DNA of 64,000 bases. Source: JACSRF01 sp964504445. GTDB taxonomy: Bacteria; Chloroflexota; Anaerolineae; Promineifilales; Promineifilaceae. The first letter of the stretch is position 1, and each line of letters starts with the position of its first letter. A program made the translations under genes and the position numbers. The notes beneath the pieces are model-generated. The model was not told the origin of the DNA. It saw nothing but the letters and a program-made list of their open reading frames with translations, and searched no databases. Positions 17,542-26,439 of the stretch are shown here, one piece after another. The stretch is taken from assembly GCA_964504445.1 (NCBI GenBank), contig CAZDEO010000002.1, forward strand, positions 1 through 64,000, read 5' to 3'.

Positions 17542-18405
17542 GTGCAACCTGTAACCATCGTCATTCCTGCTTACAATGAAGGAAAGGGTATTGGTCCAAC
17601 CTTGCAAAAGGTACGGCAAGTTTTGGTTGCAGCAAACATGACCTGGGAAATAGTGGTGGTTGATGACGGATCTATTGATGATACGGCAAGCGTTGTCCAG
17701 CAGTTCGATTACGTGCGGCTCATACAACATGGGCAAAACAAAGGGTATGGCGCATCGTTAAAAACCGGTATCCGCCAGGCACGCCATGAAATAGTGGCTA
17801 TTATTGATGCCGACGGCACCTATCCGTGCGAAACGATTCCCAGCCTGGTGGAAGCAATGGACACTCATGATATGGTAGTGGGCGCGCGTACTGGGGAAAC
17901 GGTGCAGGTGCCGCTGGTGCGTCGTCCAGCAAAATGGGTCTTGAACCGCCTGGCAAATTACCTGAGCGGAATGGAAATTCCCGATCTGAATTCAGGGCTG
18001 CGCGTGTTCAAACGGGATGTAGTGACGCAGTATTTCCGGCAGCTTCCGGCAGGGTTTTCTTTTACGACGTCTATCACGCTGGCGATGCTGACCAATGATT
18101 ACAACGTCCTCTACGTGCCCATCAATTATTTTAAACGCACGGGGCAATCGAAGATACGGCCGTTGCGCGACACCATTAACTTCTTCTCCCTCGTCGTACG
18201 TGTCATCCTCTCCTATCGTCCCCTGCGCGTATTTGTGCCCATCGCCATCATCCTCAGCCTCATCAGCTTCACCAAAGTCATTTACGACATCAACGCCTAC
18301 GACTTTCACATTGCCACCTCCACCGTTGTCATGCTCACCCTCACATTTCAAACTATCGTCCTGGGGCTAATTGCCGACCTCGTCGTTTCACTGCACAAAA
18401 GCTAG
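17542..18405 (+). CDS. Glycosyltransferase family 2 (dolichyl-phosphate-mannose-synthase-like)
   Basis: About 287 aa. GT-A domain: VTIVIPAYNEGKGI, EIVVVDDGSIDDT, then the metal-binding IIDADGTYP and NSGLRVFKR, followed by two C-terminal membrane helices. Members move a sugar from a nucleotide donor to a polyprenyl phosphate on the inner leaflet; the lipid-linked sugar is then used by GT-C enzymes like those encoded next. The GTG at 17542 is preferred because it starts at VQPVTIV and has GAGGGA 10 nt upstream. An ATG at 17488 gives 18 extra residues but no RBS. It is first in a plus-strand run of glycan genes. Confidence 0.88.
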   Translation: MQPVTIVIPAYNEGKGIGPTLQKVRQVLVAANMTWEIVVVDDGSIDDTASVVQQFDYVRLIQHGQNKGYGASLKTGIRQARHEIVAIIDADGTYPCETIPSLVEAMDTHDMVVGARTGETVQVPLVRRPAKWVLNRLANYLSGMEIPDLNSGLRVFKRDVVTQYFRQLPAGFSFTTSITLAMLTNDYNVLYVPINYFKRTGQSKIRPLRDTINFFSLVVRVILSYRPLRVFVPIAIILSLISFTKVIYDINAYDFHIATSTVVMLTLTFQTIVLGLIADLVVSLHKS

Positions 18406-18407
18406 CC

Positions 18408-19883
18408 ATGAAGCAAAAAACACGCGAAATTGGGGCACTGCTGCTCCTGCTCACCCTTTTCGCCTTTGCCTACACCTACAACCTGGGTGGCTGGCTCATT
18501 TCCGACGATGAAGGCACAGACCTTTACGAAGCATGGCAGTTCCAGCAGGGCAATATCCCCGGCATAGACTTTGCCGCCGAGCAGCAGCCCCTTTACCTTT
18601 TTGCCGGAAAAGCGGTGCTCAATCTGGCCGGGCGGCAGGTTGCGCCAATGCGCTTGCTTTCGGCCGTGCAGGTGCTAGCGGGCGGCTTCATTTTGGCCCT
18701 GGCTGTGCGCGGCATTTGGGGAAACCTGCCCGCAATCCTCACCTTAGGCTCCATCCTGAGCAGCGGCGTCATCATAGAATTGTCCCGCATCTATCGCCCT
18801 GATCCCATGATGTTTGCCTGGGAAATGGTGGGGCTGGCGGCCATACTGCTGGCCACGCATAAACAAAACCGGCAATGGTGGGCGGCTGCCGGGGCCGCAT
18901 ATGGCATGGCTGTGCTTTTTAAGCCCTTTGGTGTGCTGCCGTTGGTAGGCCTTGTTTTGTTTTTTTTGCATGAGTTCTGGCAGCGGCGCGGCGCATGGCA
19001 AGCAGTTTTGCAGGATGGGCTGACCTTTGCCGGGTTGTTTTTGCTGGTGGGCGCGGGGGGATCGCTGTGGCTGTACGGCCGTACCGGCTTCTACTACCTG
19101 GAAATTTTCAACCAGCACGCCGGCCTAATAGAAGAAATCAACCTCCTTTCCCGTCTGGGCATCATGCTGCGTTACTACGGCTCCCTGTTTCTGGTAAATG
19201 GCGTCCTCGTCTTCCTGCTACCCCTGGCCCTCCTCAACCGCAAAAATGGGGGGCCGCTCGCCACCCCTACACGCCTGTTGTTGTGGCAGCTTACCGTGCC
19301 CTTTGTCTTCATCCTCTTTCCCCGCCCCTTCTTCTTGCGTTACTACATTTTTCTCATTCCAGCACTGGCCATTATGCTGGCGCAGCAGGTGCAAATAACC
19401 CAGCAAAAGATTGCTCCCCACCGCAAACAATTTGCGCTCCTTTTTGTGCTGCTGCCCCTGATCTTTGCACTGTTCACTACCCGCCCGCGCCCCGCTTCTC
19501 TGCTGCTGCGCCACGAGACAGACACCCAGGCCATCGCCGATTTTATCGCCGCCCACACCGAGCCCAACGAGCTGCTGCTCTCCGATTACGCCATGATCAA
19601 TTTCCTTGCCAGCCGCCCTTCCATTTATGAAGCTTCCATCATCGCCGCCGGACGCATTCAGGGTGGCGTCGTTACCGGCGAGATGCTCATCCAACGCATG
19701 ACAGAAGCGCCGGTACAGATGGTACTGCTGCACCTACCGGGCGGAGAAAAGGGGCCGGACCATTTATATTATTTGCAAGATTACGGCCGTTTCCGCGCCT
19801 ATCTCGATCAACATTACACCCTCCTGCAAACATTCGACCGCCAGGGCCAATACATCGAACTGTACCAACGCCAGGAAAAGTAA
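18408..19883 (+). CDS. Membrane glycosyltransferase, GT39/ArnT-like
   Basis: 491 aa with about ten or more hydrophobic helices. The first periplasmic loop carries the acidic motif ISDDEGTDLYEAW expected for GT-C enzymes that take lipid-linked sugars as donors, followed by QQPLYLFAGK. The acceptor is unknown (glycan, lipid or protein). The start lies 2 nt after the GT2 stop with no RBS, consistent with translational coupling. The neighbouring GT2 could supply the polyprenyl-linked donor sugar. Confidence 0.8.
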   Translation: MKQKTREIGALLLLLTLFAFAYTYNLGGWLISDDEGTDLYEAWQFQQGNIPGIDFAAEQQPLYLFAGKAVLNLAGRQVAPMRLLSAVQVLAGGFILALAVRGIWGNLPAILTLGSILSSGVIIELSRIYRPDPMMFAWEMVGLAAILLATHKQNRQWWAAAGAAYGMAVLFKPFGVLPLVGLVLFFLHEFWQRRGAWQAVLQDGLTFAGLFLLVGAGGSLWLYGRTGFYYLEIFNQHAGLIEEINLLSRLGIMLRYYGSLFLVNGVLVFLLPLALLNRKNGGPLATPTRLLLWQLTVPFVFILFPRPFFLRYYIFLIPALAIMLAQQVQITQQKIAPHRKQFALLFVLLPLIFALFTTRPRPASLLLRHETDTQAIADFIAAHTEPNELLLSDYAMINFLASRPSIYEASIIAAGRIQGGVVTGEMLIQRMTEAPVQMVLLHLPGGEKGPDHLYYLQDYGRFRAYLDQHYTLLQTFDRQGQYIELYQRQEK

Positions 19884-19884
19884 A

Positions 19885-21075
19885 ATGGACACCCCCATTC
19901 CCCGCAAACAATGGCTGCTCATCACCCTGCTTATCCTGCTCATCTCCGCCGCCGAAAGCGCTGCCATTCAGCACACCTTCACCTCCCAGCTTCCCGGCGG
20001 CAATGATTTCTATCCCCGCTGGGCCGGAGCCAAAGCACTGCTGCTGGAGGGCCGCGATCCCTACAGCCCAGAAGTCACGGCCGAAATCGAAGCCATCCTC
20101 GACCCCCAGCAGCGCCGCACCAACAGCTTCAGCTTCGCCTACCCCCTGCACGTCATATTTACACTTTGGCCGCTAGTTTTTATCAACTATTCCTGGGCGC
20201 AAGCAATTTGGATAGTCTGCCTACAATGGCTCATTTTGGGCAGCGTAGCGTTGCTGCTACGGCAAGGGAGGTGGCCACAGAAGGGTATGATAATGGGAAT
20301 CGCCCTTCTGTCGGCAATTTTCTTTTATCCCGCAGCACGGGCCATCCTTTTGGGCCAATTCACCCTACATGTCCTGCTTTTCCTCATTCTGGCGGTAGTG
20401 GGACTGCGGCAAAAGCGTGATGGCTGGGCCGGTTTCTTCCTCGCCGCTACCTCTATCAAGCCACAAATGGTGTTACTAGCAGGATTATGGCTGATGTTTT
20501 GGGCCATCCGGCGGCGACGCTGGCGCTTTGTGGGCAGCACTCTCGCCAGCGGTGTGGGCATGTTCGCCGCCTCGCTGCTGCTCTTCCCCCGCTGGCCGCT
20601 CAGCTTTATGGCCGACCTGGGCCGCTACGTCGAGCGTGCCAGCGGCCTGAACCCATTGGATGTATTGATTGGCACACTGATTCCCGGCGGATCGGTGGCA
20701 CTGCGTTGGGGGATAACAGCCGTTCTCCTGCTACTCCTCCTTTGGGCCTGGGCGCGTGCCCTGCGCCGCAGCGATGACGCCTTGTTTGACCATGCTCTCT
20801 ACTGGGGCATCACCACCAACCTGCTCATTTTCTTCCAGACGGGCAGCACCAACCAGATTTTGCTGCTGCTGCCCCTTGCGGCCTGGCTCAGGCTGCTGTA
20901 TGCCAGATTTGGCGGATGGGTGACGGGAACGGCCGTTCTCTCCCTCACCCTCACTCCCTGGTTCCTCTTCATTACCACCATCAGCGGCAACTACGAAAAC
21001 CCGCTGCTGCTGCTGCCCCTGCCGCTCCTCGCCCTGGTCATTTTATTAGGGCGATGGCACGCCGCCGCCTCATGA
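19885..21075 (+). CDS. Membrane glycosyltransferase, GT87 (DUF2029)-like
   Basis: 396 aa, polytopic. Evidence: the first loop GGNDFYPRWAGAKALLLEG-RDPYS is the signature of the GT87 family, polyprenol-phosphate-mannose-dependent mannosyltransferases in Actinobacteria. SIKPQMVLL, with a conserved Lys-Pro, follows in a later helix. The start lies 1 nt after the previous stop, and AGGAAAAG overlaps the end of that gene. The sugar specificity is inferred from the family only. Confidence 0.8.
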   Translation: MDTPIPRKQWLLITLLILLISAAESAAIQHTFTSQLPGGNDFYPRWAGAKALLLEGRDPYSPEVTAEIEAILDPQQRRTNSFSFAYPLHVIFTLWPLVFINYSWAQAIWIVCLQWLILGSVALLLRQGRWPQKGMIMGIALLSAIFFYPAARAILLGQFTLHVLLFLILAVVGLRQKRDGWAGFFLAATSIKPQMVLLAGLWLMFWAIRRRRWRFVGSTLASGVGMFAASLLLFPRWPLSFMADLGRYVERASGLNPLDVLIGTLIPGGSVALRWGITAVLLLLLLWAWARALRRSDDALFDHALYWGITTNLLIFFQTGSTNQILLLLPLAAWLRLLYARFGGWVTGTAVLSLTLTPWFLFITTISGNYENPLLLLPLPLLALVILLGRWHAAAS

Positions 21076-22013
21076 ACCGTTGGTTGCACATTGCCCTGCA
21101 AATCATCAGCTTTTTGCTGTTTGCCGCACTGTTGTGGTGGGCCGGGCCAGAACCGTGGCAGCAAGCTCTGGGCGGCGACCGGCACGCCCTGCTGTTAGCC
21201 CTGCTGGCCCACGGCGCGGCAGGCATGGTCTCCGGGGCGCGTCTGCGGCAGGTAACTCAGGGCCTCATGCGCCGTCCCGTTGCTTCGTGGCGGCGCTTTT
21301 TCTATTTGAACATGGCCGCCCGCGCCCTGGGGCTTGTGCTGCCGCGCACCCTCAGCACGGTGGGCGGCAAATCGGCCGGACTACGAGCGCTGAACGTGCC
21401 CTTGCAGCACGCCGTCTGGGTAGTGCTGGTGGATAATCTGTTCGACGTGCTGCTGTTGGCCGTGCTGGCCTTGCCATCTTTACTTTATTTTCAAGGGTTT
21501 ATTTCTGCAGCGCTCTTGTTCATCCTCTGTGCTGTATTCACCCTGCTGTTTGGCGTAGCAATGGCCTGGCTGCTGGCAACGCACCATTTGCTGCCACTGC
21601 TGCGCCAATTGGCGCGTATCCCCTGGCTGGCCCGGCGCGTAAAACCAGCTCAGTTACAAAAATTGCTACCAGATGCAAGAACGGCCGTTATCATCTTAGC
21701 CTGGACGGTGCTGCTTAACCTGCTCCTTGTCCTGACCTACGTCCTCATCGCCGAGGCGCTGCACATCACCATCCCCTTTGCGCTCATGCTGGCCGTTTTT
21801 CCCATCGTGCAGCTCAGTCTGATTATCGCCATTGCCCCCGGCGGCCTGGGCATTTTTGATTTGGGCTGGCTGGGGCTGCTGGTATTGGGCGGCCTGTCGC
21901 AGGCAAACGCAACCACCTTCACCATTGCCCAACGTGCGTACATTACCGTGTTTGTATTAATCTGGACGGCCGTTAGCTGGGCATTATCACTCACTGAACG
22001 GCAAAGAACTTAA
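21072..22013 (+). CDS. Lysylphosphatidylglycerol synthetase TM-domain / UPF0104 family protein
   Basis: 313 aa, mostly hydrophobic with about eight helices. The pattern of the family is visible: an early GARLRQVTQG, NMAARALGLVLPRTLSTVGGKSA (the G/P-rich region), and PGGLGIFDLGWLGLLVL near the end. Proteins of this family occur as MprF N-terminal flippase domains and, as here, stand-alone in glycan clusters, where a lipid-flipping role is suspected. The ATG overlaps the stop of the GT87 gene (ATGA). A longer frame starting at 20916 runs inside GT87 and is not supported. Confidence 0.75.
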   Translation: MNRWLHIALQIISFLLFAALLWWAGPEPWQQALGGDRHALLLALLAHGAAGMVSGARLRQVTQGLMRRPVASWRRFFYLNMAARALGLVLPRTLSTVGGKSAGLRALNVPLQHAVWVVLVDNLFDVLLLAVLALPSLLYFQGFISAALLFILCAVFTLLFGVAMAWLLATHHLLPLLRQLARIPWLARRVKPAQLQKLLPDARTAVIILAWTVLLNLLLVLTYVLIAEALHITIPFALMLAVFPIVQLSLIIAIAPGGLGIFDLGWLGLLVLGGLSQANATTFTIAQRAYITVFVLIWTAVSWALSLTERQRT

Positions 22014-22063
22014 TAGGTGAAAAACCCTCCTGTCACATATCACCCATCACGTATTCAAAAATT

Positions 22064-24154
22064 ATGACTAGACCATCTCGACTCCATTGGCTCCTCATCG
22101 CCCTCTTCATCCTCTGGCTCTTCTTCAGCATCGCCAGTTACTTCGTCGTCTACAAACCCATCACCCCAGAGCTAAGCGCAACGCTGGCAGCCCAGCCACC
22201 TCTAGCATTTTCCGTCGCCGCACTGGGGCGTAGCCTGCTCGATCTGCTGACCGCCCTGTGGATTGCCTTCTTTGCCCTCGGTCTGGGTCTGCCCATCTGG
22301 CGCTGGCTGGGTGTGGCAGAGCAGAGGAGCAAGGGAGCAAGAGAGCAAGGGAGCAGGTCTGTCACCCTTGTCCCCCTGCTTTTCAGTTGGGGCCTGGGAT
22401 TTGGCGCGCTGGGTTTGCTGGTGCTGGGATTAGGGCTGATTGGGTGGCTGCAAACGGCCGTTCTCCTCCCCACAGCCATTGCCCTCACCCTGCTTACCCT
22501 TTGGGAAATTTGGCGATTAGGGATTAGAGATTGGAAATTAGCCAGTCTCCAATCTCTAATCTCCAACAAGCTGATCGCCCTCTTCCTCCTCCTTACCCTG
22601 GGCATGGCCCTCACCCTGGCCCTGCTGCCCCCCACCGACTGGGACGGCCTCTTTTACCACCTCAAAGGGCCACAGCTCTACCTGGCCGCCGGCGCCATCC
22701 GCCCCGGCATAGACCTATCCCACCTGCACTTCCCCGCCCTGTTTGAGATGCTCTATACCCTGGCCATGGCCCTGCGCGGCGACGTGAGTGCCCAATTGCT
22801 ACACTTCTTCTTCAGTTTGCTGCTGGCCGGACTGGTGGCGGTCATGGCGCGGCAACTGTTTGGGGTGCGGAATGGGGGAATAACGGCCGTACTCTTTCTC
22901 TTCGCCACCCCCATGATTTTGCTGCTGGGCACGTGGGCTTACAACGACCTGCCCCTGGCTTTTTACAGCGTCGGGGCGCTTTACGCCTTCATTCGCTGGC
23001 AAAAAGGGGAAAATGCGCGCTGGCTCATTCTCAGCGGTCTCTTCGCCGGGCTGGCCATGAGCATGAAATACACCAGCTTCATCACGCCCTTGTTCATTGG
23101 CCTGCTGCTGCTGTGGCAGCACCGCCGCAATTTGCGTCAAAGCTGGCGGCCGCTGCTGGCCTTTGCCCTGCCCGCCGCCCTGGTTGCCGCCCCCTGGTAT
23201 CTCAAAAATTGGGCCTTCACCGGCAATCCAGTGTACCCCTTTGTGTTTGGCGGGCGCTTCTGGGATGATTTTCGCGCTGCCGCTTACAGCGAAACGGGAA
23301 CCGGTATTGGGCTGGACCCGGCGGCCTTGCTGCGCCTGCCCTACGACCTGACCCTCGGCCTGCGCGACGCCAGCCAGGACGGTCCCACCGGGCCGCTGTA
23401 TCTCGGTTTTTTGCCGCTGCTGCTGGCTTTTGCCCTGCGCCGCCGCCCGCAAACGCCACCCGCCTTCCGCACCATCACCCTCTATGCCCTGGTCGCCTAC
23501 GCTTTTTGGATGTGGGGAGCCATCACCTCCTCAGGATTGTGGCAGTCGCGGCTGCTGCTGCCCGCCTTTGTGGCCCTTTGTCCGCTGCTGGCCTGGCTGC
23601 TGCAAGCTACGGAACAGTGGGATCATCCCCAATTTTCTACCCGCCGCTTTTTGAACCTGGCCATCGCTTTTGTGCTGGCGCTGGTGCTGTTAGGGCAATT
23701 CTCCCACTGGCTGACCATCAATCCCTTGCCCTACCTGCTGGGGGGCGAAAGCCGGGATGGGTACCTGCTGCGCCGCCTGGGGCCACATTATGCCGCCATG
23801 CAGTCCATCAACGAACTGCCTGAGAATGCGGTGGTGACTTTCCTCTGGGAGCCGCGCAGCTATTACTGCCAGCGTGATTGCCGCCCAGACACTATTTTGG
23901 ACAAATTCGGGCATCTGGTTTACCTGCATGGAGATGCGGCGGGGATTGCACAAGCGTGGCGCACAGAGGGGGTAACTCATGTGCTGCTGTGGCGGCTGGG
24001 GCTGGATTTTGTGCTGCAAGATGGGGGTGGGGGGGCAACGGCCGTTCCCCAACCCGATCCCCCGGCCCTGACCGAACTACAAACCAACCACCTCGACCTG
24101 ATAGGCGTGGTTGGCAACAACTACTACCAGCTATTCGCTCTGGGCGATCAGTAA
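22064..24154 (+). CDS. Membrane glycosyltransferase, GT39-like, with in-frame short repeats
   Basis: 696 aa, polytopic GT-C type. PPTDWDGLFYHLKGPQLYL carries the acidic first-loop motif, followed by FPALFEMLYTLAM and a conserved AGLAMSMKYTSF. Two stretches look inserted in loops between helices: residues about 86-98, encoded by GGAGCAAGG-type units, and residues about 150-167, encoded by a 14-bp inverted repeat. Both keep the frame. The gene ends 7 nt into the convergent 2-hydroxyacid dehydrogenase. There is no clear RBS, and the 50-nt gap upstream contains the words ATATCACCCATCACGTATTC, another low-complexity type. Confidence 0.78.
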   Translation: MTRPSRLHWLLIALFILWLFFSIASYFVVYKPITPELSATLAAQPPLAFSVAALGRSLLDLLTALWIAFFALGLGLPIWRWLGVAEQRSKGAREQGSRSVTLVPLLFSWGLGFGALGLLVLGLGLIGWLQTAVLLPTAIALTLLTLWEIWRLGIRDWKLASLQSLISNKLIALFLLLTLGMALTLALLPPTDWDGLFYHLKGPQLYLAAGAIRPGIDLSHLHFPALFEMLYTLAMALRGDVSAQLLHFFFSLLLAGLVAVMARQLFGVRNGGITAVLFLFATPMILLLGTWAYNDLPLAFYSVGALYAFIRWQKGENARWLILSGLFAGLAMSMKYTSFITPLFIGLLLLWQHRRNLRQSWRPLLAFALPAALVAAPWYLKNWAFTGNPVYPFVFGGRFWDDFRAAAYSETGTGIGLDPAALLRLPYDLTLGLRDASQDGPTGPLYLGFLPLLLAFALRRRPQTPPAFRTITLYALVAYAFWMWGAITSSGLWQSRLLLPAFVALCPLLAWLLQATEQWDHPQFSTRRFLNLAIAFVLALVLLGQFSHWLTINPLPYLLGGESRDGYLLRRLGPHYAAMQSINELPENAVVTFLWEPRSYYCQRDCRPDTILDKFGHLVYLHGDAAGIAQAWRTEGVTHVLLWRLGLDFVLQDGGGGATAVPQPDPPALTELQTNHLDLIGVVGNNYYQLFALGDQ
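22315..22357. repeat. Purine-rich micro-repeat inside the GT39-like gene
   Basis: GAGCAAGG-type units are repeated about five times in tandem (GAGGAGCAAGGGAGCAAGAG and onward). Translation gives a charged, non-conserved loop between membrane helices. A similar GGGAGC/GGAG-rich tract lies at about 56914-56980 in another membrane glycosyltransferase, and a related GGAGCAGAGG hairpin at about 27240-27292 between genes. Confidence 0.6.
22515..22565. repeat. In-frame inverted repeat (GATTAGAGATTGGA type) inside the GT39-like gene
   Basis: GATTAGAGATTGGA (22522-22535) and its perfect reverse complement TCCAATCTCTAATC (22548-22561) flank a 12-nt spacer, within AT-rich sequence unlike the rest of the gene. 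It lies in a loop-coding part and leaves the frame open, which suggests a small mobile or slippage-derived insertion. Confidence 0.7.
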
Positions 24155-25128
24155 CCCCGATCTACATCCACCCGATTGGGCAGCGGTTCCCCACGAACCG
24201 CCGCATTCAGCAGTTTCGCCAACTGCGCCATGCGCAGCTCCGGCGTGGCGTCGCTGCTGCCGCCCCGGTGCGGGCTGAGCACCACATTTTCCAACTCGTG
24301 GAAGGGATAATTCCCCGGCCACGTAGCCGCCCGCGCCGCCTCATCCGCCGGATAGCTGTACCAGACGTCCAAACCGGCGGCGTGCAGCCGCTTGCTGGCT
24401 AACGCCTCGTAGAGCGCCTGCTCATCCACAATGGGGCCGCGCCCAATGTTCACCAGCAAAGAAGGCTGTGCCAGCCGCGCCAATTCTGCCGCGCCAATCA
24501 GCCCCTTTGTTTCCGGCGTCAGGGGCAGGCAAATGAGCAGCGCGTGGGCCTGGGGCAGCAGTTCCGGCAAGGCAGAGGCCGGATAGATAGTCGCCACACT
24601 ATCTTCTTCGGGCGCGGTTTGGGTATGGCGGGTGGCCAACACGCCCATACCCAGAGCATGGCACAGCCCCGCCACCCGTTGGCCAATGGCCCCATAACCC
24701 AGCACCAAAGCCGTTTTATCATTGAGCAGCACCGAGGGGCCGGGGCGATTGTAGCGAGGCCGCCAATCGCCGCGCCGCAAAGCCTGATCAAAGGGTACCA
24801 CAAAGCGCGCCGCCGCCAGCAACAGGCTGAGGGTCAGCTCGGCCACGGGGACGGCGTTGTGGTGCAGGTTATGCACGGCCACGTGGGGAAACTCGGCGAT
24901 GAGATCGCGGGTGCTGCCGGGCAGCCCGGCCCAGGGAATGATGACGGCGCGCAGGTGCGGGCTGGCGGCAAACTGCTCGCGGGTAGGACGGCCGCCCACA
25001 AGAATGTGTACATCGGCGTCTGGTGGCAGGTCGCCGGTGGTAACGTGTACGCCGGGCAGCAGGTGCCGCTGCAACAGAGCCAGGCTGTTGGCTTCGGGCA
25101 GGTCGAGGAGGTGGACGTTGAGAGTCAT
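24148..25128 (-). CDS. D-2-hydroxyacid dehydrogenase, NAD-binding
   Basis: About 326 aa. Evidence: NAD-binding ALVLGYGAIGQRVAGL, then NIGRGPIVDEQALYEAL with the catalytic Arg region, and VVLSPHRGGSS with the catalytic His. Enzymes of this family reduce 2-keto acids or oxidise 2-hydroxyacids; the substrate is not clear. The ATG at 25128 is taken as start; a TTG at 25140 would overlap the upstream DinB-like stop and has no RBS either. It is last in a minus-strand run from 28.9 kb. Its 3' end overlaps the convergent GT39-like gene by 7 nt. Confidence 0.85.
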   Translation of the reverse strand: MTLNVHLLDLPEANSLALLQRHLLPGVHVTTGDLPPDADVHILVGGRPTREQFAASPHLRAVIIPWAGLPGSTRDLIAEFPHVAVHNLHHNAVPVAELTLSLLLAAARFVVPFDQALRRGDWRPRYNRPGPSVLLNDKTALVLGYGAIGQRVAGLCHALGMGVLATRHTQTAPEEDSVATIYPASALPELLPQAHALLICLPLTPETKGLIGAAELARLAQPSLLVNIGRGPIVDEQALYEALASKRLHAAGLDVWYSYPADEAARAATWPGNYPFHELENVVLSPHRGGSSDATPELRMAQLAKLLNAAVRGEPLPNRVDVDRGY

Positions 25129-25132
25129 CTTG

Positions 25133-25612
25133 TTATGCAATCCAGTGCTGCCATTGCAACGGCCGTTCCTTCCCCATGGCCTTCAAGTAAACGCTCACCT
25201 TGCCATAGAAGATCAGCAGCGCTTCCTTGTAAATTTCAAGCTGCCAGCGCGGCGGTACCTGGAAATCCGGGCCGCGATCAATCCGCTTAGCCGCCAACTC
25301 TTCCTCAGTCAGCGCCGCCAACGTGTTGCGCAGTTCTGTGTCCAGCGCGGCAAACCACGCCTGCAGCTGAGCCACGCTGCCCGCCAGTCCCGGTGTTTCA
25401 TTACGATACTCAAAATCTTGCGTAAAGGTCTTGAAAGATTGGATGTAGCTGTATTCCACCTCCCCAATTTCCCGGCACAGCTCACCCAGAGACGGGTTAT
25501 CGCCACCCGGCGTAAAAGCCAGTTCGTCATCGGTGAGAATGCCCATCAACTGGTTGCGCAATGCCTGATACATTTCAAACAAATCATACACTTCGCGCAT
25601 GATGCTGTTCAT
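25133..25612 (-). CDS. DinB/DfsB-superfamily four-helix protein, probable metal-site loss
   Basis: 159 aa. The helix pattern of the DinB superfamily is visible: MREVYDLFEMYQALRNQLMG, SLGELCREIGEVEYSYIQSF, then a helix pair with LAALTEEELAAKRID and a C-terminal IYKEALLIFYGKVSVYLKAM. In many DinB-like thiol S-transferases the second helix carries a metal-binding His (LxxHxxxxE); here the place reads CREIGEVE, so metal binding may be lost or altered. A perfect AAAGGAGGA 5 nt before the ATG fixes the start at 25612; it overlaps the end of the upstream luciferase-like gene, implying coupling. Confidence 0.75.
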   Translation of the reverse strand: MNSIMREVYDLFEMYQALRNQLMGILTDDELAFTPGGDNPSLGELCREIGEVEYSYIQSFKTFTQDFEYRNETPGLAGSVAQLQAWFAALDTELRNTLAALTEEELAAKRIDRGPDFQVPPRWQLEIYKEALLIFYGKVSVYLKAMGKERPLQWQHWIA

Positions 25613-25623
25613 CGTGTCCTCCT

Positions 25624-26439
25624 TTAGATTTGCGGCGGCCTCTGGCGAATGCGGGACAGCCAATCGGCCGGTTCCGGAGAACTCCACATGGCTTCAATCC
25701 ACCAGGTGGCCCCGGCTGTGGCATAGGCTTGCAGCGTTTCCTGCCCCGCCTGGGGATTTGCGCCAGGGGTTGCGCCTTCCACAATGATGTCAAAGGGCGT
25801 GCCTGTGGGGCGGCGAGCAGCGATGTAAGCCTTCATCTCGGCCACCTCGGCGGGATTAGCCTGGCGCGGCGGGCCGTCGGCGGGGATGACGGTGGGCAGC
25901 AGGCCGTCGCAGCGCAGCACGCGGCTCATGGATTTGGGGTAGGGCCAGGCGCCCACGCACCAAATGGGAATGGGCTGCTGCACCGGCGGCGGGGGCGGCA
26001 GGAAGTCGGTCTCTTGCACCTGGTAATAACGGCCGTTGTAACTGAAAGGCTGCCCGCGCCACAACCCTTGCAGGATGTCCAGCCCTTCGTCCAACAGTTG
26101 GGCGCGGATTTTACGGTCGGTTTCTTCGCCAAAATTGGCAAAGCCGGTGTCCACTGCGCCCAACCCGACGGAGAGGATGAGACGGCCGTTGCTCAACCGA
26201 TCCAGGGTAGCCGTTTCGCTGGCCAGCTTCCAGGGGCGGCGGCGGGAAACAGGAGTGAGCAGCGTGCCCAGGCGAATGCGGCTGGTGCTGGCGGCCACCG
26301 CCCCCAGAGCCACCCAGGGATCGACGCCCCACACCGGCTCCCACATGAAAAAGCCGTCCCACCCGGCCTTTTCCAGCTCTTGGGCGATGGCAACGGCCGT
26401 TGCTGCATCCCCTTGCGGTAAAACAAAGCCAAATTTCAT
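25624..26439 (-). CDS. LLM-class flavin-dependent oxidoreductase (luciferase-like)
   Basis: 271 aa TIM-barrel enzyme. Evidence: KFGFVLPQGDAATAVAIAQ, GWDGFFMWEPVWGVDPW, a run of IRLGTLLTPVSRRRPWKLA and DRLSNGRLILSVGLGA, all standard for the family. The cofactor is FMN or F420; the deazaflavin-type gene at the left end of the window makes F420 plausible but does not prove it. It starts directly after the enoyl-CoA hydratase stop with no gap and is followed by the DinB-like gene, so the three are probably one transcript. Confidence 0.88.
   Translation of the reverse strand: MKFGFVLPQGDAATAVAIAQELEKAGWDGFFMWEPVWGVDPWVALGAVAASTSRIRLGTLLTPVSRRRPWKLASETATLDRLSNGRLILSVGLGAVDTGFANFGEETDRKIRAQLLDEGLDILQGLWRGQPFSYNGRYYQVQETDFLPPPPPVQQPIPIWCVGAWPYPKSMSRVLRCDGLLPTVIPADGPPRQANPAEVAEMKAYIAARRPTGTPFDIIVEGATPGANPQAGQETLQAYATAGATWWIEAMWSSPEPADWLSRIRQRPPQI

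Noticed and set aside
20916..21071. Longer N-terminus for the LPG-synthase-like protein
   Set aside because: It runs inside the GT87 gene in another frame; the ATGA overlap at 21072 is the normal junction.
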